5,623 nucleotides of DNA from an uncultured Clostridia bacterium (lineage in GTDB: Bacteria; Bacillota; Clostridia; Oscillospirales; Ruminococcaceae), in contig CALXKG010000161.1 of the NCBI GenBank assembly GCA_944388825.1, positions 1 to 5,623 of the forward strand. The letters run 5' to 3'. The notes beneath the pieces are model-generated. The model did not search any database and had not been told where the DNA came from. It was given only the letters and a program-made list of their open reading frames with translations. The position numbers were made by a program, and so were the translations under genes. The number at the start of each line of letters is the position of its first letter. Position 1 is the first letter of the stretch. Below are positions 1 to 5,587 of the stretch, piece after piece.

Positions 1-102
1 CATGTTGCGCCGGATTGGCTGCTCATTTATGAAATCCGGGAGGATGAGATGGTGCTGGCGGCGTCCCGCACGGGAAGCCATGCCGAGCTGTTCGGCAAAT
101 AG
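1..102 (+). CDS. yafQ: YafQ-family type II toxin (mRNA interferase), 3' end only
   Basis: Seen: reading frame 1 is open from the first base to a TAG at 100-102 and encodes 33 residues that begin HVAPDWLLIYEI and end RTGSHAELFGK. Known: this is the C-terminal block of the YafQ branch of the RelE/ParE superfamily, ribosome-dependent endoribonucleases that cut mRNA in the A site. E. coli YafQ has the matching stretch HVEPDWILIY...RTGTHAALFG. The family's functional positions can be matched one by one: His1, Asp5, Trp6, Arg23, His27 (the counterpart of the important His87) and Phe31 of this fragment are all kept, so the toxin looks intact at this end. Roughly two thirds of the gene, and presumably a DinJ/RelB-type antitoxin gene before it, lie left of the window. 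An overlapping frame starting at base 2 is longer but shows no family resemblance. Confidence 0.85.
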   Translation, partial: HVAPDWLLIYEIREDEMVLAASRTGSHAELFGK

Positions 103-128
103 GTGGGAAATGAAATGGCCGAAACAAG

Positions 129-165
129 ACCCCCAGTCCGGAAACGGGCTGGGGGTTCTTTCATA
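129..165. terminator. Intrinsic terminator shared by convergent yafQ and fliB-like genes
   Basis: A 12-bp stem (129-140 with 145-156, one T-G wobble) closes on a GAAA tetraloop. On the plus strand it starts 26 bases after the yafQ stop and is followed by a T-rich run (156-161, then 168-172). On the minus strand it starts about 14 bases after the stop of the gene ending at 171; the tail there is weaker (TCTTGTTTC). It probably ends transcription in both directions, better on the plus strand. Confidence 0.85.
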
Positions 166-170
166 CCTTT

Positions 171-1256
171 TTATCCTTTCAGCTGCACAGCCGGTAAAAG
201 GAGCTGGGCGGCAAAGGCTTTGGAAGAGAATTTGCCGCCCCCGTCAAACTTCTGGAGGAGGGAAGCCATGTTTTCCTCGCAGTGCTCCACCTCCCGGGAG
301 TAGTTGACGACGAGCGTCTGAAGGGATTTTTCGTCCATCCCCTGCCCCAGCGCCCGGAGGGACAGAATCGAGAAGGCGATAAACTTCATCCGGGCGGACA
401 GCCGCCCGTCGTAGGCCGCTTTTAAAAGGTAGCGGAAGGAAAGCAGTTCCGCTACCCGCCGTTCGAAGGACGGGTCGAGGGGCGGGAGCTTGCCGTCCGG
501 GCGGGCGGCCTTTTTCAGCCGCGCCCGCCAGCTGTCCCGCAGGATCAGGCATTTTTCCAGGGCGCGGAGGACCGTCCCGGCGGAAAGGGGCGGCCTGTCC
601 GCCGCGCGGGCCCTTTCCTTTTTCAAATCTTCCTCCGGGTGGAGGGCGGCGCAGAGGGCTTCCGCCTTTTCCGGCGCGCCCTTTCGCAGCTGTTTTTCCG
701 CCTTGCGGCAGAGCCGGAGGGAGAGGGCCAGCCGCTCGTCCAGGCTGCCGAAGGATAAAAGCGCCATCACCTTGTCCCGCACCGCTTTGACCGCGAAGTA
801 CTGCCCGGCGTCCAGCTCGTTGAGGTCGGGGGGAAGCTCCGGGCGGTCCTCCATCCGGAAATGGGGGAGGGAGGGGGCGGAAAGGATGATCCGCGCCGCT
901 TCCGGGCAGGAGAGGGAAAGGCCCATCTCCCGGACGCCGCCAAAGTCGTTTATAAACCGGGGATAGAGGCGGCAGGTGCGGCAGAGGGCTTCTTCCCCCA
1001 GCTCCGCCTGGATGTCGCAGAGGTTGTCCCGGTTTAAAAAGGGGCAGCGGCCGTCTTCTCTGGGGGTGAAGACGCAGTCCCCGCCGTCTTCGCCCATCGC
1101 GGCCCGCAGCCGGTCTCCCAGCGGGGCGGCAAGCGCCCGGTAGCGGGCTTCCGCCGCCGGGTCGACGACCACCTCCCATCCGGCGCAGCAGGTGTCCGGG
1201 CAGGCGGCGGCGATACAGGTAAACTGTGGGAAATAATCGGGGGTTATGACTTTCAT
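171..1256 (-). CDS. fliB: FliB-like protein (annotated family: flagellin lysine-N-methylase)
   Basis: The product has 361 residues. The frame is open further upstream to 1355, but the ATG at 1256 is chosen: it follows an AAAGGAAG ribosome site 7-8 bases away, and the protein then begins MKVITPDYFPQFTCIAAACP, the usual family start. Seen: an N-terminal cysteine cluster C14-x4-C19-x3-C23-C24-AGW, then C61, CPFL at C71, C80, C92xxC95-RLYP, and C117, followed by a cysteine-poor helical C-terminal half. Known: this is the layout of FliB-type proteins. Salmonella FliB methylates surface lysines of flagellin, and the cysteine cluster is thought to bind metal. Many Clostridia carry such genes without flagellar neighbours, as here, so the substrate of this copy is unknown. 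It lies 58 bases downstream of a YkgJ-type gene with the same cysteine skeleton, probably in one transcript. Family assignment is good; the methylase activity is inferred from the family name only. Confidence 0.8.
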   Translation of the reverse strand: MKVITPDYFPQFTCIAAACPDTCCAGWEVVVDPAAEARYRALAAPLGDRLRAAMGEDGGDCVFTPREDGRCPFLNRDNLCDIQAELGEEALCRTCRLYPRFINDFGGVREMGLSLSCPEAARIILSAPSLPHFRMEDRPELPPDLNELDAGQYFAVKAVRDKVMALLSFGSLDERLALSLRLCRKAEKQLRKGAPEKAEALCAALHPEEDLKKERARAADRPPLSAGTVLRALEKCLILRDSWRARLKKAARPDGKLPPLDPSFERRVAELLSFRYLLKAAYDGRLSARMKFIAFSILSLRALGQGMDEKSLQTLVVNYSREVEHCEENMASLLQKFDGGGKFSSKAFAAQLLLPAVQLKG

Positions 1257-1314
1257 GGGGGGACTTCCTTTCGGGGATGTGGCATGAAGGGTGATGGCGG
1301 AAATGTGGCGCCGC

Positions 1315-2001
1315 CTATTTTTGCAGCGGGGAGAGGGCCCGGCGGAGGGCGGCAAGGTTTTCTTCCAGCTGCGGTAGGAAGGGGGCGTCCAGGCGGTAGT
1401 GGAAATAAAGGGCTTTTTCGGCCCGGCGCAGCGCGATTTTCCGGGCGAGGGGGGCGAGGGGCGTTTCCCGCAGCCATTCCGAGAGGGACAGGCAGGCGGC
1501 GGCCCAGCGGATGTCGGCCGGTTCTCTGGCCTTGACGCCGGAATCTTCGAGATGCTGCGCGAGCGTCCCGCCGGGGATGGGTTCGCCGCAGGCGGCGGGC
1601 TGGAGGAAATAGGAGACCGTCCCGTCCGGCAGGGAGATCGTCTGCCCCAGCGGGTAGAGGGCGCAGGCCAGCGGGCGGGCCGGGTGGACGGCGCAGCGGC
1701 CGCCCGTCAGGAAGGGGCAGGCGGCGGTATCCCGCCGGGGGCGGAGACGGAGGGCGGGCAGGCCGTTTTCGCCGGTATACCGGTCGCAGAAGCCTTCCGC
1801 CACCGTTTCCGGCGGGAGGGAGAGCCGCGCCGAGAGCCGGTAGAGGTCGAGGCCGGAAAGGACCAGGTCCCGGCGTCCCCGGCAGCAGCTGCCGCAGCCT
1901 TTGCAGCGGAAGGGGAAGGGGGCGGCTTCCGAAAGCGGCGGGCCGGGGGGTGTGAGCGACGGGAAGCCGGGGGCGGGTTTTTCTGGGCGGGGGATGGGCA
2001 T
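1315..2001 (-). CDS. YkgJ-family cysteine cluster (CxxCxxCC) protein
   Basis: The product has 228 residues. The ATG at 2001 is preceded by AAAGGAG with a 6-base spacer. Seen: a proline-rich stretch of about 30 residues, then FRCKGCGSCC with C33xxC36xxC39C40, a helical linker containing C72, then CPFLTGGRCAVHPARPLACALYP with C95, C103 and C113, and later C138 and C170. Known: this pattern defines the YkgJ/CxxCxxCC family (Pfam PF03692), annotated as putative zinc- or iron-chelating proteins; the biochemical role is not settled. No signal peptide or membrane segment is visible, so it is probably cytosolic. It is the first gene of a likely two-gene unit with the FliB-like gene that follows after 58 bases. 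A terminator-like hairpin lies immediately before its ribosome site, suggesting controlled read-through. Many arginines and glycines reflect the high GC content. The metal and partner are unknown. Confidence 0.82.
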   Translation of the reverse strand: MPIPRPEKPAPGFPSLTPPGPPLSEAAPFPFRCKGCGSCCRGRRDLVLSGLDLYRLSARLSLPPETVAEGFCDRYTGENGLPALRLRPRRDTAACPFLTGGRCAVHPARPLACALYPLGQTISLPDGTVSYFLQPAACGEPIPGGTLAQHLEDSGVKAREPADIRWAAACLSLSEWLRETPLAPLARKIALRRAEKALYFHYRLDAPFLPQLEENLAALRRALSPLQK

Positions 2002-2002
2002 A

Positions 2003-2042
2003 CGGCGCTCCTTTTTAAGAAAAACGCCGGGGGAGCCCCGGC
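2003..2042 (-). promoter_or_regulatory. Possible attenuator: terminator hairpin overlapping an alternative hairpin at the ribosome site
   Basis: Seen on the minus strand: GCCGGGG/CCCCGGC (plus positions 2026-2042) is a perfect 7-bp stem with a 3-base loop, followed by GTTTTTCTT (2017-2025), a classical intrinsic terminator. It ends only a few bases before the AAAGGAG site (about 2008-2014) of the YkgJ-type gene. Its 3' arm, CGGCG (2025-2029), is also complementary to CGCCG (2003-2007) just before the ATG, and TTTTT (2020-2024) can pair with AAAAA (2012-2016). That second hairpin would hold the GGAG bases in a bulge. The two folds share bases and exclude each other. The structures are visible; the regulatory role is inference. 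The hairpin may simply be a second terminator for the upstream gene. Confidence 0.45.
2017..2042 (-). terminator. Intrinsic terminator upstream of the YkgJ-type gene
   Basis: A perfect 7-bp GC stem (2026-2032 with 2036-2042), a 3-base loop and a five-T tract in the minus direction. It lies about 180 bases past the stop of the PFL gene and only 25 bases before the next start codon. It either backs up the terminator at 2183-2206 or acts on transcripts started inside the gap. Confidence 0.7.
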
Positions 2043-2084
2043 ATTTCGTATTTAAAAGAACAACTTATCGGATTTGCACTACGT

Positions 2085-2160
2085 CAAAGGCTCCCTCTCC
2101 GAGGGAGCTGTCATCGAAGATGACTGAAGGAGTAAGGTTATTCAGCAAAGCTGAATAACC
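2085..2160. repeat. Compact intergenic element of three hairpins, MITE/REP-like
   Basis: Seen: three perfect hairpins in a row. The first is GCTCCCTC/GAGGGAGC with a TCC loop (2090-2108). The second is GTCATC/GATGAC with a GAA loop (2110-2124). The third is an 11-bp stem starting GGTTATTC with an AAA loop (2136-2160). GAGGGAG (2101-2107) recurs as GAAGGAG (2126-2132), so the 5' arm of the first hairpin could pair with either copy. The element is flanked by TTTAAAAGAA at 2051-2060 and 2175-2184. From memory, strings of the type AAAGGCTCCCTC..GAGGGAGCTGTC..GACTGA are scattered between genes in many gut Clostridia; I could not check this here. No coding capacity is seen. Confidence 0.65.
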
Positions 2161-2182
2161 AAACAAGTCAAACTTTTAAAAG

Positions 2183-2206
2183 AAAAACAGCTTTCGCTTG
2201 TTTTTT
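2183..2206 (-). terminator. Intrinsic terminator after the PFL-family gene
   Basis: On the minus strand, a run of A's, then AC, a bulged A, AGC, a GAAA tetraloop and GCTGTTTTTCTTTT follow the stop codon (2225) after about 18 bases. The stem has about nine pairs with one bulged A (plus position 2199) and runs into a T-rich tail. It is partly A/T paired, so moderate in strength. Confidence 0.6.
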
Positions 2207-2224
2207 CCACTCCTTCCTGTTTTC

Positions 2225-3610
2225 TCAGTTTTTCAGGCTCTGGAGAGGGGCCGGGATGCGGCCGCCGCGGTGGATGAAGATATCCGGGGCGGTGTAGTTG
2301 ACCTTCATGACCGGGCCGGCGCCCAGCAGCCCGCCGAACGAGAGCTCGTCCCCGATCTTCTTGCCGATCGCCGGGATGACCCGGACGGCGGTGGTCTTGG
2401 AGTTGACCATGCCGATCGCCGCTTCGTCGGCGATGATGGCGGAGATCATCTCGGGGGTCGTGTCGCCGGGGAGGACGATCATGTCCAGCCCGACCGAGCA
2501 GACGGCGGTCATCGCCTCCAGCTTTTCCAGCGAGAGGTTGCCGCAGCGGGCCGCGTCGATCATCCCCGCGTCCTCCGACACCGGGATAAACGCGCCGGAA
2601 AGCCCGCCGACGTGGGAGGAGGCCATGACCCCGCCCTTTTTGACCGCGTCGTTTAAGAGGGCCAGCGCCGCGGTGGTGCCGTGGCAGCCGCACATCTGAA
2701 GGCCCATCTCCTCGAGGATGTGGGCGACCGAGTCGCCGACCGCCGGGGTCGGGGCGAGGGAGAGGTCGACGATGCCGAAGGGGACCCCCAGCATCCCGCT
2801 GGCCTCTTTGCCGACCAGCTGGCCCATCCGGGTGATCTTGAAGGCGGTGCGCTTGACCAGGTCGGCCACCTCGGTGAGGTCGGCGTCCTTGGGGAGCTTG
2901 GCCAGCGCCGCCCGGACAACGCCGGGGCCGGATACGCCGACGTTGATCTCGCAGTCCGGCTCGCCGACGCCGTGGAATGCCCCCGCCATGAAGGGGTTGT
3001 CCTCGACGGCGTTGCAGAAGACGACCAGTTTGGCCGCGCCGATGCAGTCCCGACCGGCGGTCAGCTCGGCCGACCGCTTGACGATCCGGCCCATCATCCC
3101 GACCGCGTCCATGTTGATGCCGGCCCGGGTGGAGCCGACGTTTACAGACGAGCAGAGGTGGTCGGTGACGGTCAGCGCCTCGGGGATCGACTCGATCAGC
3201 TCTTTATCCCCGGCCGAGAAGCCCTTCTGGACAAGGGCGGAGTAGCCGCCGATGAAGTTGACCCCGCAGGCGCCGGCGCATTTTTCCAGCGTCAGGGCGT
3301 ACTCCAGCGGGTTGCCGCCGGACACTGCCAGCGGGATCGCGACAGGCGTCACCGAGATGCGCTTGTTGACGATCGGGATGCCGTATTTCAGCTCGATCTC
3401 CTCGCCGGTCTTCACCAGGTGCTCCGCCTTGCGGCAGACCTTGTCGTAGATCTTTCCGCAGCTTTTTTTGATGTCCGCGTCGCAGCAGTCGAGCAGCGAG
3501 ATGCCCATCGTGATCGTCCGGATGTCCAGGTTCTCTTCCTGGATCATCTGGATGGTTTCCATAATATCGTTTACATTGACCAAATTGTTTCCCACCTTTA
3601 GCTTGCGCAA
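2225..3610 (-). CDS. PFL family protein (UPF0210/DUF711)
   Basis: The product has 461 residues. The likely start is a TTG at 3610, seven bases after a full AAGGAGG; a second TTG at 3583 after AAGGTGG would give 452 residues, nearer the usual family length. Seen: the family core NLDIRTITMGISLLDCCDAD (residues 28-47), NKRISVTPVAIPLA, a GGY segment near 121, HLCSSVNVGSTRAGIN, FCNAVEDNPFMAGAFHG, INVGVSGPGVV and a C-terminal DIFIHRGGRIPAPLQSL. Known: these mark the UPF0210 (PFL, DUF711) family of cytosolic proteins, about 450 residues long, usually encoded next to an ACT-domain protein, as here. The name recalls pyruvate formate-lyase, but no glycyl-radical RVxGY-type motif is visible, so that activity should not be assumed. 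Conserved Cys42-Cys43 and GCHGTTAA (308-315) could be functional. Family membership is very likely; function is unknown. A hairpin terminator follows the stop. Confidence 0.92.
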   Translation of the reverse strand: MRKLKVGNNLVNVNDIMETIQMIQEENLDIRTITMGISLLDCCDADIKKSCGKIYDKVCRKAEHLVKTGEEIELKYGIPIVNKRISVTPVAIPLAVSGGNPLEYALTLEKCAGACGVNFIGGYSALVQKGFSAGDKELIESIPEALTVTDHLCSSVNVGSTRAGINMDAVGMMGRIVKRSAELTAGRDCIGAAKLVVFCNAVEDNPFMAGAFHGVGEPDCEINVGVSGPGVVRAALAKLPKDADLTEVADLVKRTAFKITRMGQLVGKEASGMLGVPFGIVDLSLAPTPAVGDSVAHILEEMGLQMCGCHGTTAALALLNDAVKKGGVMASSHVGGLSGAFIPVSEDAGMIDAARCGNLSLEKLEAMTAVCSVGLDMIVLPGDTTPEMISAIIADEAAIGMVNSKTTAVRVIPAIGKKIGDELSFGGLLGAGPVMKVNYTAPDIFIHRGGRIPAPLQSLKN

Positions 3611-3624
3611 TGAAAATCCTCCTT
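3611..3624 (-). promoter_or_regulatory. Ribosome binding site deciding the TTG start of the PFL gene
   Basis: On the minus strand AAGGAGG is followed by ATTTTCA and then TTG. The full-consensus site and 7-base spacer favour the non-ATG start at 3610 over the in-frame TTG at 3583, which has the weaker AAGGTGG. Confidence 0.7.
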
Positions 3625-3806
3625 CTGGGCGACGGTGTTTCTTTCATCAGAGGATAGACGGATTGGCAAGCAGATAAAAATTAAATCCATTTTTTCCGGC
3701 GGCATATACGGCGGAAAAAATACCTTAATCCGGACAAGTGTCGACCGTAGGGAGGCATGAAGCCCGGATGTTATTCTGGCAAAAAACTTGTTTTTTGCCA
3801 GATATT
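3611..3806 (-). other. 196-base spacer between the ACT and PFL genes, with two hairpins
   Basis: No convincing gene is seen here. Hairpin one (3775-3802) starts four bases after the ACT stop: a perfect 12-bp stem TCTGGCAAAAAA/TTTTTTGCCAGA with a 4-base loop. Hairpin two (3690-3720) has arms TTTTTTCCG/CGGAAAAAA around 13 bases. Neither has a T tail after a GC stem in the minus direction, so both are poor terminators. They may stabilise or mark the ends of mRNA segments. I found no well-spaced -35/-10 pair, so the PFL gene is probably read from the promoter before the ACT gene. Confidence 0.6.
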
Positions 3807-4076
3807 TCAGATATTGTGCATCGAGTTGAAGATATCCTCGTGCATGACGTGGATGACCAGGCCCGCCTCTTTGCCGTAGGCGGCGGCCCGCTCCGAAAAC
3901 TCGGCGAAGGGGATGTCCATTTTGGAAATGTCGACGATCATGACCATCGCGAACATATCCTGCAGGATCGTCTGGGTGACGTCGACGACGTTGACCTGGC
4001 AGGACGCGCACAGGCTGCTGACCCGGGCGAGGATGCCCACCGTGTCTTTTCCGACGACTGAAATGATTGCGCGCAT
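3807..4076 (-). CDS. ACT domain-containing protein (UPF0237 type)
   Basis: The product is 89 residues, the normal size for this family, and is essentially a single ACT domain. The ATG at 4076 follows AAAGGAGG with a 6-base spacer. Seen: MRAIISVVGKDTVGILARVS with the G9-K-D-x-x-G14-I loop that in ACT domains meets the bound ligand, then QVNVVDVTQTIL (27-38) and FAMVMIVDI (42-50), and the characteristic tail MHEDIFNSMHNI. Known: ACT domains bind amino acids or other small ligands, usually as dimers, and regulate metabolism. UPF0237 genes are commonly found directly before UPF0210/PFL genes. Inferred: this protein senses a small ligand and modulates, or works with, the PFL protein. It is driven by a clear promoter at 4118-4146. 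Unlike the usual tight spacing, 196 bases separate it from its partner. The ligand is unknown. Confidence 0.93.
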   Translation of the reverse strand: MRAIISVVGKDTVGILARVSSLCASCQVNVVDVTQTILQDMFAMVMIVDISKMDIPFAEFSERAAAYGKEAGLVIHVMHEDIFNSMHNI

Positions 4077-4117
4077 AAGCGGCCTCCTTTTTGATTCTGG
4101 ATGATAGCTTTTTTTAC

Positions 4118-4146
4118 ATTATAGCCGAATGGGAGGGGAATTGCAA
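4118..4146 (-). promoter_or_regulatory. Sigma-A-type promoter of the ACT/PFL genes
   Basis: On the minus strand, TTGCAA (4141-4146; four of six bases match the -35 consensus) is followed by a 17-base spacer and a perfect TATAAT (4118-4123). Transcription would begin near 4111, giving a leader of about 35 bases that ends in the AAAGGAGG site of the ACT gene. The hairpin terminator at 4201-4230 insulates it from the upstream peptidase gene. Confidence 0.8.
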
Positions 4147-4200
4147 GAGAAGATGGGAATTTTTGGGGAATGGGAGGCGTTATATTTCTTTGAACAAATC

Positions 4201-4230
4201 AGCAGGCCGCCCGGGATCAGGCGGCCTGCT
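4201..4230 (-). terminator. Intrinsic terminator of the C1 peptidase gene
   Basis: A perfect 11-bp GC-rich stem (4201-4211 with 4220-4230) with an 8-base loop begins 22 bases after the stop codon at 4253. The tail in the minus direction is GATTTGTTC, so the T tract is imperfect, but position and stem strength fit a terminator. Confidence 0.65.
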
Positions 4231-4252
4231 TTCAGGTCATACGGTATTGGGG

Positions 4253-5587
4253 TCAGTCGGCCAGCGAGCCCATCGGGTCCCAGGGGGCGAGGACGATCGG
4301 CTCCTGCTCCAGCAGGGAAGCCTTGTCGCCGAGGGAAGCGACCGGCACGACCGCCTGGTAGACATAGAGGTCGAACCAGGCGTCGCTGCAGGCGTAATAG
4401 CCCTTGTCGCCGTTCTCGTCGCCCCAGCTGTTTTCGATCTTCCAGCGGGTGGGCATCCCGTTTTCGTCCAGGTTGACGCCGGTGATGACCATCGCGTGGT
4501 TCATCGCCGAGAACCAGTAGTCGAGGGCGTCGGTCTTGCTCATCTCCAGGTCCAGCCCGGTGACCAGCGGGTAGTCAAACGCGCCGGTATCCCAGAAGCC
4601 GTTCTTGCGGTCGCCCGCCTTGCCGACGTCGCTGCCGAACCAGACGGGGTTGCCGGCTTTCAGCTCGCCGATGATCAGCTCTTTAAACTCGCTCATCGGG
4701 AGGTTTAAGTATTTGACCGCACGCCCGCCGACGACGTTGCCCAGCTGGGAGACGGTGTAGGTGCGGTAGTAGGGCTTATCGGCGGTCGGGGCGTTGATGA
4801 TCGAGATGGTGTCCCGGGCAAAGGAGCCGATGTACTTTTCATAGAAGGACTGGGGGGTATAGCCCTTTTCAACCTGGCAGCCGTCCTCGGTCACATACTC
4901 GAAGTCGAACCGGCGGGGCGGCTCGCCGTAGCAGCTGCAAAGGAAGCTGTAGGCCTTGCCGAGGACGGAAGCCTTGTAAGCCTGGACCTTTTCCGCCTCG
5001 CCCGCCGCGATCATCTTCCGCAGCTGGACGGCGGCGTGCTTGAGGGCCTGGTTGAGGATGCGGTTCATCGAGGCGCTGCAGCTGGACTGGGCGGTCTCGG
5101 GCATCGCGTCCTTCGGGACGACGCCGTACTTTTCCACCAGCGCGACAAACATATCCCACTGCCCGCCGTCGTGGACGCCGACGTTCAGGATATGGGCGAC
5201 GACCCGGTCGTCGGTGGGCTTGTCCGCCGTCTCGATGATCCCTTCGAGGAAGTAGTTGCAGCGCTCGAATTTATCCCAGAAGGCGGCGTAGCTCTGGGAA
5301 AGCTCGAAGTTTTGCAGCCCTTTTTCCTGCGCGATCTTTTCCCGCAGGACGTTTAACGACGCGAACAGCCAGCAGCGGCCGGTCTTCTTCTGGTTGGTGA
5401 CCGGCAGGGTCTTTAAGTCGATCGTGAACTTCTGGGGGACCGCCGTCCGCCCGGCGGCCGCGTAGGCGACGTCCGCAAGGTCGGTTTTGCTGAGGGCGCA
5501 GGCCGCCAGCCGCCGCAGCGAATCGGACTGGTAGCTCTGGGAGAAGGAAGAGAGCATCTCTTCGGTGATGGGGGTGGGTGTTGCCAT
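4253..5587 (-). CDS. pepC: C1-family cysteine aminopeptidase (PepC / bleomycin hydrolase type)
   Basis: The product has 444 residues, the usual length for PepC. Seen: Gln66 and Cys72 in QKKTGRCWLFA (oxyanion hole and nucleophile), His364 in MNHAMVITGV, Asn386 in IENSWGD, and the tail EPIVLAPWDPMGSLAD. Known: PepC and bleomycin hydrolase are cytosolic papain-like enzymes forming hexameric barrels. They trim N-terminal residues from peptides, and their C-terminal tail lies in the active-site cleft and limits them to aminopeptidase action. There is no signal peptide, in agreement with a cytosolic role in peptide turnover. The chosen ATG (5587) has only a weak GGAAAGG site 11 bases before it; the next Met (residue 11) has no better site. 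The tail ends ...GSLAD where many relatives end ...GALA. The promoter is not within the 36 bases to the window edge. Its own terminator at 4201-4230 suggests a single-gene unit. Confidence 0.95.
   Translation of the reverse strand: MATPTPITEEMLSSFSQSYQSDSLRRLAACALSKTDLADVAYAAAGRTAVPQKFTIDLKTLPVTNQKKTGRCWLFASLNVLREKIAQEKGLQNFELSQSYAAFWDKFERCNYFLEGIIETADKPTDDRVVAHILNVGVHDGGQWDMFVALVEKYGVVPKDAMPETAQSSCSASMNRILNQALKHAAVQLRKMIAAGEAEKVQAYKASVLGKAYSFLCSCYGEPPRRFDFEYVTEDGCQVEKGYTPQSFYEKYIGSFARDTISIINAPTADKPYYRTYTVSQLGNVVGGRAVKYLNLPMSEFKELIIGELKAGNPVWFGSDVGKAGDRKNGFWDTGAFDYPLVTGLDLEMSKTDALDYWFSAMNHAMVITGVNLDENGMPTRWKIENSWGDENGDKGYYACSDAWFDLYVYQAVVPVASLGDKASLLEQEPIVLAPWDPMGSLAD

Noticed and set aside
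2..307. 101-codon plus-strand frame starting at base 2
   Set aside because: It overlaps the YafQ frame, runs through the terminator hairpin and into the opposite-strand gene, and has no protein-like features; frame 1 gives a clear YafQ match.
244..1179. 311-codon minus-strand frame overlapping the FliB-like gene, and a 218-codon plus-strand frame at 1399-2055
   Set aside because: Low-complexity Pro/Gly/Arg-rich translations typical of out-of-frame GC-rich DNA.
1257..1355. N-terminal extension of the FliB-like gene to the ATG at 1355
   Set aside because: It would overlap the end of the YkgJ-type gene, has no ribosome site, and adds 33 residues not seen in the family; the ATG at 1256 has a good site and the family's start.
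2043..2224. Promoter for the YkgJ-type gene, for example TTGACG at about 2080-2085 or TTGACT at about 2164-2169 on the minus strand
   Set aside because: No -10-like hexamer lies at 16-18 bases from either, so no promoter could be supported.
2681..3601. 306-codon plus-strand frame antisense to the PFL gene
   Set aside because: It is the complement-frame shadow of a GC-rich coding gene: rich in D, H, R, G and A, with no recognisable motif and no ribosome site. The minus-strand product is a strong family match.
3598..3690. 30-codon minus-strand frame (MDLIFICLPI...) in the ACT-PFL gap, ending inside the PFL start
   Set aside because: Its hydrophobic start and overlap with the PFL start are suggestive of a coupled leader peptide, but it has only a weak GGA site, starts inside a hairpin arm and is within chance length.
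3775..3802. 12-bp hairpin after the ACT gene as an intrinsic terminator
   Set aside because: The T run lies inside the 3' arm and is followed by GCCAGA, not by a T tail, so it does not fit the usual terminator layout; kept only as a hairpin.
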